This document shows, one piece after another, positions 1 through 6,134 of a stretch of DNA of 64,000 bases. The DNA comes from a virus, in the IMG/VR virus record IMGVR_UViG_3300021138_000002, positions 1-64,000 of that record, one strand, 5' to 3'. A program made the position numbers and the translations under genes. Each line of letters opens with the position of its first letter. Position 1 is the stretch's first letter. The notes beneath the pieces were generated by a model. The model searched no databases and had not been told where the DNA came from. It saw nothing but the letters and a program-made list of their open reading frames with translations.

Positions 1-1
1 G

Positions 2-115
2 CGAGAATGTGTCGAGTCATTGTGGACGGAAGAATGTTACACAAGCGATTTGGCCTTAAAAGAATTTCTAAAGAATAGTAAGAAGATTAACCTACATTTT
101 GGAGTTGAGGAATGA
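2..115 (+). CDS. Small conserved phage protein, C-terminal part (5' truncated)
   Basis: The reading frame is open from the window edge and ends at the TGA at 113-115, which overlaps the ATG of the next gene (ATGA). The last residues read INLHFGVEE, and the next protein ends EQHFGVAE. Both also carry an ECVE segment (RECVESLWTEE here, QECVEQVRT there). The two are therefore probably tandem paralogues of one small phage family. No function can be assigned. The alternative frame ending at 78 lacks this similarity, so I prefer this one. Confidence 0.6.
   Translation, partial: RECVESLWTEECYTSDLALKEFLKNSKKINLHFGVEE
94..115 (+). repeat. 22-bp repeat, copy 1 (codes HFGVEE and carries the next gene's ribosome site)
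   Basis: The stretch ACATTTTGGAGTTGAGGAATG recurs with one change (GAG to GCG) at 354-375. It encodes the C-terminus of one gene. Its GGAG and GAGGA also form the Shine-Dalgarno sequence of the next gene, whose ATG lies inside it. Confidence 0.75.
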
Positions 116-375
116 ACGAACGAATTCGACTACTTGCCGAACAGGCTGAAGAATACATAGAATTACCCATGCCCGATGAGGTTTACCATATGGGCGATGA
201 TGTATTCCGCAGGCATAAATCATTTAATCGAGAAAAGTTTGCTGAGCTAATCGTGCAGGAATGTGTGGAACAGGTCCGGACCGGAGTAAAAACCAATCCG
301 CCCGAGGCAGAGCCGCCTGAGTTGGTACAAACTCTGGTACGCAGAATCGAACAACATTTTGGAGTTGCGGAATGA
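112..375 (+). CDS. Small conserved phage protein (87 aa)
   Basis: An acidic, soluble protein of 87 residues with no signal peptide or membrane segment. The pattern is an N-terminal helix RIRLLAEQAEEY, a middle segment FNREKFAELIVQECVEQVR and an end in HFGVAE. The ATG overlaps the upstream stop (ATGA) and follows a strong GGAGTTGAGGA ribosome site. It resembles the truncated gene just upstream, so this is probably a tandemly duplicated family. From memory, small proteins of this pattern are common in aquatic T4-like phages, but their function is unknown. Confidence 0.75.
   Translation: MNERIRLLAEQAEEYIELPMPDEVYHMGDDVFRRHKSFNREKFAELIVQECVEQVRTGVKTNPPEAEPPELVQTLVRRIEQHFGVAE
354..375 (+). repeat. 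22-bp repeat, copy 2
   Basis: This differs from 94-115 at one base. It encodes the HFGVAE end of the upstream protein and supplies GGAG/GCGGA upstream of the ATG at 372. Both the coding end and the start signal of the next gene were copied. Confidence 0.75.
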
Positions 376-626
376 CCATTACCATAAATCAATCGCCTTG
401 GGTCGCTATCAGGCCTGGTGATCCCAGTTATCAACTTGCAGGCGACGTGGCTGTGACCAATCGTGCATTTATTGAAATCGTTGATTGTTGCCCGAGATCT
501 TATGCTGAAATAATTGCCAAGGCAATCGAACAAGGCTGGATACAGGCCGTGGCCGCAGTGCCACGCAACGATCCAACTCTTATGTGGGACCTACTGAAGA
601 CTCATCAACATGAACACACAAATTAA
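372..626 (+). CDS. Hypothetical phage protein (84 aa)
   Basis: A soluble protein of 84 residues that I do not recognise. Visible segments are SYQLAGDVAVTNRAFIEI, the Cys pair VDCCP, and a short C-terminus LLKTHQHEH. The ATG overlaps the preceding stop (ATGA) and uses the duplicated GGAGTTGCGGA ribosome site. Its 3' end overlaps the next gene by 17 bases, so it is part of one tightly packed transcription unit. Confidence 0.65.
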   Translation: MTITINQSPWVAIRPGDPSYQLAGDVAVTNRAFIEIVDCCPRSYAEIIAKAIEQGWIQAVAAVPRNDPTLMWDLLKTHQHEHTN

Positions 627-822
627 ACGTATTGGACTGGACATCCAGTTTGGCATGATGCACAGCGAATTGTGGCTGGGACAGATCGACCGATTTGGGC
701 TTGCTGTGGTGGCTGACTGTTGCAAGGTGCTGGAACTCAACGGCTACGACGATGCCAGCCAATGTATCAAACAATATTTTGAACTCGTAAACGAAAGACC
801 CGACAATGAAAATCAAATTTGA
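610..822 (+). CDS. Hypothetical phage protein (70 aa)
   Basis: A small soluble protein with MHSELWLGQIDRFGLAVV and a C-terminal helical stretch CIKQYFELVNERP. It overlaps the genes on both sides by 17 bases and has only a weak ribosome site, so translation is probably coupled to the upstream gene. I do not recognise the family. Confidence 0.6.
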   Translation: MNTQIKRIGLDIQFGMMHSELWLGQIDRFGLAVVADCCKVLELNGYDDASQCIKQYFELVNERPDNENQI

Positions 823-967
823 CAAAGAAACCATGCCCGACGACTTGTACAATGCGTTATTGTTGCATTTTGTACACGAGGCAGTGGCACAAGGTTTTCC
901 GGTAGAAAACCATACACAGTTCGTAAACTGGCGTGTGGAATGCGAAATAGCACAACCCACGCACTAG
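806..967 (+). CDS. Small hypothetical phage protein (53 aa)
   Basis: This frame begins with ATG AAA ATC AAA TTT inside the end of the previous gene and stops at TAG 965-967. The product has 53 residues, with MKIKFDKETMPDDLYNALL at the start and QFVNWRVECEIAQP near the end. It continues the chain of short overlapping genes on this strand, and no other frame here is as good. Its function is unknown. The main doubt is its size. Confidence 0.55.
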   Translation: MKIKFDKETMPDDLYNALLLHFVHEAVAQGFPVENHTQFVNWRVECEIAQPTH

Positions 968-1051
968 ATCAATTTAACCAAAACTGCCAAAATACCGCAG
1001 ATTTTTCAGTGCAAAATATTTGCACTCAATCATATTCAAGTAAATATCTGC
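968..1051 (+). promoter_or_regulatory. Intergenic control region with late-type promoter AGTAAATA
   Basis: This is the first gap without a gene (84 bases). AGTAAATA lies at 1039-1046, five bases before the ATG at 1052, and matches six of eight positions of the T4 late promoter TATAAATA. At the T4 spacing, transcription would begin at the A of the ATG. No Shine-Dalgarno sequence is visible. The imperfect repeat TTTTTCAGTGCAAAATATTTGCACT around 1001-1025 contains a GTGCAAA/TTTGCAC inverted repeat. Confidence 0.45.
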
Positions 1052-1267
1052 ATGGAAAATACTAATCAAATATCAATTGCCGATCTTGATACCATCAAAA
1101 ATATCATTGATCTGGCCAGTAGCCGCGGTGCATTCCGTGGTGAAGAACTCATGGAAGTTGGTCTTGTCTACAACAAACTAAAGAACTTTTTAGATGCTGT
1201 GATAGCACAAGCCCAGGCGCAACAACCACCTGCAGATTCAACTGCACAACCACCACAAGGAGAATAA
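1052..1267 (+). CDS. Conserved phage protein (71 aa)
   Basis: A soluble protein of 71 residues. The N-terminal 50 look like a compact helical domain (ISIADLDTIKNIIDLASS, then GEELMEVGLVYNKLKNFL). The tail is rich in Gln, Ala and Pro and probably disordered. From memory, proteins starting this way recur in T4-like phages of aquatic bacteria, with no known function. The gene has no ribosome site but carries TAAATA five bases before the ATG. It sits one base before the next gene. Confidence 0.7.
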   Translation: MENTNQISIADLDTIKNIIDLASSRGAFRGEELMEVGLVYNKLKNFLDAVIAQAQAQQPPADSTAQPPQGE

Positions 1268-1268
1268 A

Positions 1269-2018
1269 ATGGCATTTACGAAATTCGTAGGCAAACACGG
1301 AGACCGTAGAGTCTGTGTGTTGTTTAGACAGGTACCCGGTGAAGATCACATGTGCCTGGTGATCTATCCTGATCAGATACATGCTCACTGGCAAGATGCC
1401 ATCCAGAAGGTGTTGGAAAGCCCAATGGCACAACAGGGCGATGAATTTGCCGATGCCTTGCATCGCAGCTACTTGCCAGATGGTCGTCCCATACTTGAAA
1501 CCCTGCACCAAGAACGCATGATCAAAAAATTACGCACCAGCGACATTATCATGACTCCAAATCAGGCCAGTTCAATACGCCTGGACGAGCTCAACAAGAT
1601 GTTGAACGAAATGAAACAGGGTGAAGATGCTATCAAGCGTATGGCACAAAATGATGCCAGCCGTGGCTTGGTTGATCCGCAGGTGAAGCGTGCTGCCGAA
1701 GCCGAATACAAAAAATCTCAAAGTCAGAAAACCGATCCTGCCCCGACCGCACAGCCGTTCATAGCCGGCAATGATGGCGCCTTAAGCGATCGCGATATTG
1801 CATCCAACATGTTGGCACAGGCCAAACGCATGGAAATGGAAGCCAAGGCCATGATCGCCGAAGCCGCAAGAATGAAAAAGGATGCAGAAAAAATGGATCC
1901 TCATGTGGCACCCAAAGCCGCAACAGCACCAGTCGCCGACAGCGTGGCGCCAGTCAAGGTCAAACGCACTCGTGGTCCTAACAAACCCAAGACTGTGGTG
2001 GCAGATGCAGCCCAATGA
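1269..2018 (+). CDS. Conserved phage protein with charged C-terminal tail (249 aa)
   Basis: Residues 1-130 form a conserved-looking domain (KFVGKHGDRRVCVLFRQ, then LVIYPDQIHAHWQDAIQKV and MTPNQASSIRLDELNKML). Residues 130-249 are low-complexity, Ala/Lys-rich and probably coiled-coil (repeated AKRMEMEAKAMIAEAARMKK), ending in KRTRGPNKPK. The start has a good ribosome site (AAGGAG, 6-nt spacing). The protein is known to me only as a conserved phage unknown. The basic tail suggests nucleic acid or protein contacts, which is inference. Confidence 0.7.
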   Translation: MAFTKFVGKHGDRRVCVLFRQVPGEDHMCLVIYPDQIHAHWQDAIQKVLESPMAQQGDEFADALHRSYLPDGRPILETLHQERMIKKLRTSDIIMTPNQASSIRLDELNKMLNEMKQGEDAIKRMAQNDASRGLVDPQVKRAAEAEYKKSQSQKTDPAPTAQPFIAGNDGALSDRDIASNMLAQAKRMEMEAKAMIAEAARMKKDAEKMDPHVAPKAATAPVADSVAPVKVKRTRGPNKPKTVVADAAQ

Positions 2019-2307
2019 TGATTTTTTAAACCAGTGGGAACTCATAATCAACGATGTCAGCAAAACTGATGTTCCCCTTGAATGTATCAAAAAGGTCGTG
2101 ATCAAGCTGGCCGGTGGTCGTCAAAAAACTATCAACATACAAACTCTGGTGCGTCAAGGCCTGAGCATGGAAGAAATAGAAACCATGATGACCCGTACAT
2201 TTACCGAACTTGATCCGGTCATACGTGACGTGGATTTTGTGGTAGATATATCGGCCGTGGCACAGATAGTCCAACCCGAAACTGACAAACTGTTAGGCAA
2301 ACTCTAG
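2005..2307 (+). CDS. Conserved phage protein (100 aa)
   Basis: I choose the ATG at 2005, which overlaps the end of the previous gene by 14 bases; an earlier in-frame ATG at 1882 would lie deep in that gene. The product starts MQPNDDFLNQWELIIND and contains VPLECIKKVVIKLAGGRQKTI and VDFVVDISAVAQIVQPETDK. It looks like a single alpha/beta domain without signal or membrane segments. The function is unknown. Its TAG stop lies inside the stem of the terminator that follows. Confidence 0.7.
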   Translation: MQPNDDFLNQWELIINDVSKTDVPLECIKKVVIKLAGGRQKTINIQTLVRQGLSMEEIETMMTRTFTELDPVIRDVDFVVDISAVAQIVQPETDKLLGKL

Positions 2308-2330
2308 ATTGCAAGGTCTAGAGTTTTTTG
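2299..2330 (+). terminator. Rho-independent terminator
   Basis: A perfect 10-bp inverted repeat (AAACTCTAGA at 2299-2308, TCTAGAGTTT at 2317-2326) has an 8-base loop and runs into TTTTTTG. It ends the transcript of the upstream small genes. The loop and right arm also hold the -35 box and spacer of the next promoter. Confidence 0.85.
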
Positions 2331-2337
2331 TTATACT
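2309..2337 (+). promoter_or_regulatory. Sigma70-type promoter TTGCAA-N17-TATACT inside the terminator
   Basis: The -35 box TTGCAA occupies most of the terminator loop. The 17-base spacer covers the right arm and T run. The -10 box TATACT (2332-2337) ends six bases before the ATG at 2344. Transcription would start at or next to the start codon, leaving no room for a ribosome site. Confidence 0.6.
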
Positions 2338-2343
2338 AACAGT

Positions 2344-2586
2344 ATGCCAAAAGTCTTGTTTCATCAGTTGCTCATGGGTGATGTTGAAGATCCATATCTA
2401 TATGCGGCCTTTCCCATCTCGGACTGGCAAAAAACCGAACACGGACAGTGGTGCATGCAACATGCCATTGGCGAGCCTGAATTTTTATGCATACCTGATC
2501 CACATACCATGGGCTATCGGGTGCGTATCACCGGCGAGCTGTCCGAACTTGACATAACTTTTCTCAAACTAAAGTGGGGCCAATGA
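2344..2586 (+). CDS. Conserved phage protein (80 aa)
   Basis: A soluble 80-residue protein with MPKVLFHQLLMGDVEDPYLY, an aromatic middle and MGYRVRITGELSEL near the end. From memory, similar proteins of unknown function recur in aquatic T4-like phages. Its stop overlaps the next gene's ATG (ATGA at 2583-2586). No ribosome site is visible, and the -10 box lies immediately upstream. A competing frame from 2309 overlaps it and lacks conserved features, so it is not called. Confidence 0.7.
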   Translation: MPKVLFHQLLMGDVEDPYLYAAFPISDWQKTEHGQWCMQHAIGEPEFLCIPDPHTMGYRVRITGELSELDITFLKLKWGQ

Positions 2587-3560
2587 ACATATTAGTAACC
2601 GGTGGGCTGGGTTTTATCGGCCACAATGTGGTAAATCTCCTAGAAGCTCAAGGACACACAGTCATCGTCACAGATAGCCAGACCACGTATGGCATAATAC
2701 CAAAGACCGAACTGGACGCTTTGATTGCAGAACGTAGGCAATATATCACCACAGACAGAATCTATCGTGTTGACATTGCCGATCAGACCAGTATGAGCTG
2801 GATGTTACGCAAACACTCGATCGACACTGTGGTACACTTGGCCAGCTTTCCCAGACAAAAGGTAGTAAATGCCAATCCTACCCTGGGCAGTCATACCATG
2901 AGCGAAGGTCTGCTGAGCTTGTTAGAAGCCGGCCGAGATCAAGTTAAAAAATTCGTATATGTATCAAGTTCCATGGTGTACGGTGATTTTCGAGAAGAAG
3001 CGTTTGACGGCATTGCCGAAACAGCCCAGTGTGATCCAATCGGACAGTACGGTATCATGAAATTGGCCGGTGAGTGGTTGGTCAAAGATTATGCCAGACG
3101 TACCGGTATGACCTACACCATATTGCGTCCCAGTGCTGTGTATGGACCCAGAGATGTGGAAGATCGTGTGGTTTCAAAGTTTTTACTCGCAGCCATGCGT
3201 GGAGGAACCATACAGGTCAACGGGTCAGATGAATATTTGGATTTTACCTATGTGGATGATGCCGCACAAGGCATAGCTCAGGCCACAGTCAGTAATAAAA
3301 CCAACAATCGCACATATAATATTACTAGAGGACTCAGTCGTAGTCTAGCCGAAGCAGCCGAACTGGCTGTTACTGTTGTGGGCAGTGGAACCATACAAAT
3401 AAATCCTAGAGATTGCCAGTTCCCCCGACGCGGTCAGTTAAATACTTCACAGGCTCGACACGATTTTGATTTTAAACCCACAACTGACATAGAAAAAGGA
3501 TTTGAAAATTACTTCAACTGGCTTGTTCAGTCACAATATTGGAAGAGGAGCAATTATTAA
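2583..3560 (+). CDS. NAD-dependent nucleotide-sugar epimerase/dehydratase
   Basis: An extended short-chain dehydrogenase of 325 residues, normal for UDP-glucose 4-epimerase-type enzymes. The NAD-binding TGGLGFIG is at residues 6-13. The catalytic Tyr and Lys are in YGIMK (Y156, K160), preceded by VSSSMVYG, and RPSAVYGPRD follows in the usual place. Such enzymes epimerise, dehydrate or reduce nucleotide sugars in the cytoplasm; the exact substrate cannot be read. The start at 2583 (ATGA overlap) puts the Rossmann strand at the N-terminus; an ATG at 2574 would add three residues. The last 47 bases are overlapped by the antisense HNH gene. The aminotransferase 600 bases on is a likely partner. 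Confidence 0.9.
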   Translation: MNILVTGGLGFIGHNVVNLLEAQGHTVIVTDSQTTYGIIPKTELDALIAERRQYITTDRIYRVDIADQTSMSWMLRKHSIDTVVHLASFPRQKVVNANPTLGSHTMSEGLLSLLEAGRDQVKKFVYVSSSMVYGDFREEAFDGIAETAQCDPIGQYGIMKLAGEWLVKDYARRTGMTYTILRPSAVYGPRDVEDRVVSKFLLAAMRGGTIQVNGSDEYLDFTYVDDAAQGIAQATVSNKTNNRTYNITRGLSRSLAEAAELAVTVVGSGTIQINPRDCQFPRRGQLNTSQARHDFDFKPTTDIEKGFENYFNWLVQSQYWKRSNY

Positions 3561-4152
3561 AGTGATATCGTTTCATATTACTGATCCCTCCAGTTTTTCC
3601 ACAATTTGGGCAAACAACTAATTGTTGAGGACCAGGTGGATTTTTACGAGGACCTCGCGGCCCTTTTAATTTGTCTCTGCGAGCAGCGGCCTCAGGACCA
3701 TAGATTTCTTCGTAAGTTTTACCAGCATGAATATAGGATTGTTTTTTATATTTTGCTAACATTGTTTGTCTTTGTTTTTCGTTAGCTTCAGACGTTCTTA
3801 CTTTGCCTTTATTGTGAGTATTACCCTTGAGAGCGATTTTACTTGCCTCAGAAAGTATTTGATATTGTTTACTTGTAATTGTTCTTTGTTGATTAGAGCT
3901 TACCATAGCAAAAGCAGAAAATGCGTGATATAATTTTTTTTGATCAATAGATTTAGGTAACATCTTGGTTAGTAACCAATGGCATATAAAATGTTCTCTA
4001 GCGGTGAGATTAACCAGATTGTCAGCGTCATTTGTACCTCCTAATGATTTAGGGATAATATGATGCCGTTCAAAATACCCAACAGTTAATCTTGCTTTTG
4101 CTCGATTAACTATGTTATAATAGCAGTTAGTATACTTATTTTGTAAATACAT
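3514..4152 (-). CDS. Free-standing HNH homing endonuclease
   Basis: A 212-residue HNH nuclease. The signature is ERHHIIPKSLGGTNDADNL with NLTAREHFICHWLL (residues about 28-60). A basic Lys/Arg-rich middle resembles the DNA-binding repeats of phage homing enzymes. The C-terminus has a zinc-ribbon-like CPNCGKTG followed by H and C ligands. The gene is more AT-rich than its neighbours and opposes them. It separates the epimerase from the aminotransferase, which fits insertion of a homing gene. GATAAATA lies five bases before the ATG and there is no ribosome site. It would cut cognate alleles lacking the gene. Confidence 0.88.
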   Translation of the reverse strand: MYLQNKYTNCYYNIVNRAKARLTVGYFERHHIIPKSLGGTNDADNLVNLTAREHFICHWLLTKMLPKSIDQKKLYHAFSAFAMVSSNQQRTITSKQYQILSEASKIALKGNTHNKGKVRTSEANEKQRQTMLAKYKKQSYIHAGKTYEEIYGPEAAARRDKLKGPRGPRKNPPGPQQLVVCPNCGKTGGISNMKRYHFNNCSSSNIVTEQAS

Positions 4153-4157
4153 AATGT

Positions 4158-4165
4158 TATTTATC
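4158..4165 (-). promoter_or_regulatory. Late-type promoter GATAAATA of the HNH gene
   Basis: GATAAATA matches seven of eight positions of TATAAATA and is separated from the ATG at 4152 by exactly five bases (ACATT). At the T4 late promoter geometry, the first transcribed base would be the A of the ATG. Confidence 0.55.
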
Positions 4166-4188
4166 TACTATTCCGTTTATTGGTACCT

Positions 4189-5274
4189 ATGACATCTACC
4201 GGCCTTACAATTCCTTTTACCGGAATAAAAAAACAGTATAGCGCCATTCGCAACGAAATCCTAGATGCGACCGATGAAGTGTTGCGATCCGGGCAACTCA
4301 TGAATGGCAACTACACAGCCGAATTTGAAAATTGGCTGGCTCGCCGTAATCGAGTCAAGTATGCTGTGACCTGTCACTCGGGCACACAGGCCTTGGAAAT
4401 CATAGCTGAATGGCAACTGTCACGACACAGCATGCCCAATCCACCCAGAGTTTTGATACCCAGCATGACTTATGTGGCCACTGCCAATGCGTTTGCTAGA
4501 GCCGGCTACGAAGTTGTGTTGTTGGATACCAACTACTATGGTCTGGCCGATTACAAGAAAATGGATACTGACATCAGCTATCAGGTCGAGATACTGGTAG
4601 GCATGTATGGCTCGGCCCTGGGTGCAGATCACCCTCGTGCTTCAGAAACATTTGAGGACGCCGCACAACACTGGCTCAGCAACAACAGTGCTCGGTCACC
4701 GTTATCGGCAGCAGCTGCCATCAGTTTTGATCCTATGAAAAATCTTGGCAACTACGGCAACGGTGGTGCTGTTGTAACCGACAACGTGAACTTGTTGGAG
4801 TTTGCTCGCGGCTGGAGAGACAACGGCAAACCCAATCACGATTGCTTTGGTACCAACAGTCGTATGAGTGAAGTGGATTGTGCCCAATTGTTGGTTAAAA
4901 CTCGACATATTGATGCCTGGCAAAAGCGTCGCAGTGTGATAGTACGCTATTGGATGGATCGGCTACGAGGATCTGGTATCCGTAGCCTAATAGATGACAG
5001 TAATTATGCCAGTCATGCCTATCATAAATTTGTGATCGAAACCGACAGTAGAGATCGATTGCAACAACATCTCAAACTGCACAAGATCGAAACACGCATA
5101 CATTACGAACAACCGGTACACGAGTTGCCGGCCTATCAGCAATATTCGGGACCGGATATACTGAGTGGTGCCAGTGCCCTAAGTCGACGCTGTTTGAGCC
5201 TGCCCCTGTATCCTGAACTGACTGACTTGGAAGTGGAATATATCATTGATCAGGTGTTAGATTTTGGCGGATAA
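4189..5274 (+). CDS. DegT/DnrJ/EryC1/StrS-family PLP aminotransferase
   Basis: A sugar aminotransferase-type protein of 361 residues. The N-terminus has the usual FTGIKKQYSAIRNEI and SGQLMNGNYTAEFE. The PLP Lys is K184 in SFDPMKNLGNYGNGGAV, and CHSGTQALEI is the phosphate-binding region. The family transfers an amino group, usually from glutamate, to a keto-sugar nucleotide; a few members are dehydratases, which need other residues at the Lys position. I choose ATG 4189 over the TTG at 4180. The 3' end overlaps the convergent gene by 25 bases. Together with the epimerase it suggests amino-sugar synthesis. Confidence 0.9.
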   Translation: MTSTGLTIPFTGIKKQYSAIRNEILDATDEVLRSGQLMNGNYTAEFENWLARRNRVKYAVTCHSGTQALEIIAEWQLSRHSMPNPPRVLIPSMTYVATANAFARAGYEVVLLDTNYYGLADYKKMDTDISYQVEILVGMYGSALGADHPRASETFEDAAQHWLSNNSARSPLSAAAAISFDPMKNLGNYGNGGAVVTDNVNLLEFARGWRDNGKPNHDCFGTNSRMSEVDCAQLLVKTRHIDAWQKRRSVIVRYWMDRLRGSGIRSLIDDSNYASHAYHKFVIETDSRDRLQQHLKLHKIETRIHYEQPVHELPAYQQYSGPDILSGASALSRRCLSLPLYPELTDLEVEYIIDQVLDFGG

Positions 5275-6134
5275 TCTTTAGATTTCCAATCATATACAGC
5301 CAATGAAATATCACGAGTATTGTTGGGAAAACTGTCTTGATTCAGAATTGGTAAATCATAGCATCTAAAAATTTTAGCTATTTGCCAAGAAATCCAAGCT
5401 TCTTCGGGTAAGGTTAATTTTTCAATTTTACTATTTTTCCCAGACATAATGTCATCAAAAATCTGTCGAGATCTAAGTTCAATGGTTATCCCTTGATTGA
5501 GTCTAAGAAATTCTTGGTGCACCACAGAAATCTGTTGAGTCGGATAAAAATTTAAGCCAAGGAATTTTGACATAGAATTAAGTTCAACACACAAAGTTCT
5601 GAGGTCAAAAAATGCCCTAAATGGAAAGTTATGCCACTTGGGTATAGTTGGATCAAAATCAATATACATGCCCAATCCATGTTCGTATGAATCAAACATC
5701 GAATAAAAATAATTCCGCAACAAGGATCTTGGATAGTCTATTTTTATTCCAAAATCTTTAATTAACGTATCTAAAAATTTATCAGCTTTTGGTAACTTTT
5801 TTAATTTGTTAATAGTGTCTTTTTCCAAAGTCTCAAGATCAAACACCTGATCTCCAGCACGATAAAAACTGTTTATAACTGCTATCAACATGTCCTCATG
5901 GTCAAGGACTATCCTTACTACTACATCATCACTATTAAATGGTATTTGAAAATGCGACCAATGATGTGCCTGTATGTATTTTTGATATGTCGGATCGTGC
6001 TCTTTTAAATGACAGGCTCCTACTTCATTAAAGAGAGGTTTTGTAAGATCATAATGATTTTGATATATAAAAACATTGGCCAACAATTCTAAATAATTCC
6101 CATGTAGCCCACCAAAAAAATCAATTTTGTGCAT
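5250..6134 (-). CDS. Unknown protein, AT-rich (294 aa)
   Basis: Not recognised. It begins MHKIDFFGGLHGNYLELL; a GG-x-HGNYLE motif right after the first strand resembles a nucleotide- or sulphate-binding turn, but it is not a classical P-loop. The rest is mixed helical with many aromatic residues (LLRNYFYSMFDSYEHG, KWHNFPFRAFFDL). There are no membrane segments. The gene is visibly richer in A and T than its neighbours, which suggests separate acquisition. It starts 14 bases inside the end of the upstream glycosyltransferase-like gene behind AAGGAATC. A transferase acting on the same glycan is possible but unproven. Confidence 0.7.
   Translation of the reverse strand: MHKIDFFGGLHGNYLELLANVFIYQNHYDLTKPLFNEVGACHLKEHDPTYQKYIQAHHWSHFQIPFNSDDVVVRIVLDHEDMLIAVINSFYRAGDQVFDLETLEKDTINKLKKLPKADKFLDTLIKDFGIKIDYPRSLLRNYFYSMFDSYEHGLGMYIDFDPTIPKWHNFPFRAFFDLRTLCVELNSMSKFLGLNFYPTQQISVVHQEFLRLNQGITIELRSRQIFDDIMSGKNSKIEKLTLPEEAWISWQIAKIFRCYDLPILNQDSFPNNTRDISLAVYDWKSKDYPPKSNT

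Noticed and set aside
2309-2557. 82-codon frame on the plus strand
   Set aside because: Starts inside the terminator and overlaps the 80-residue conserved gene, which has better features and a coupled stop.
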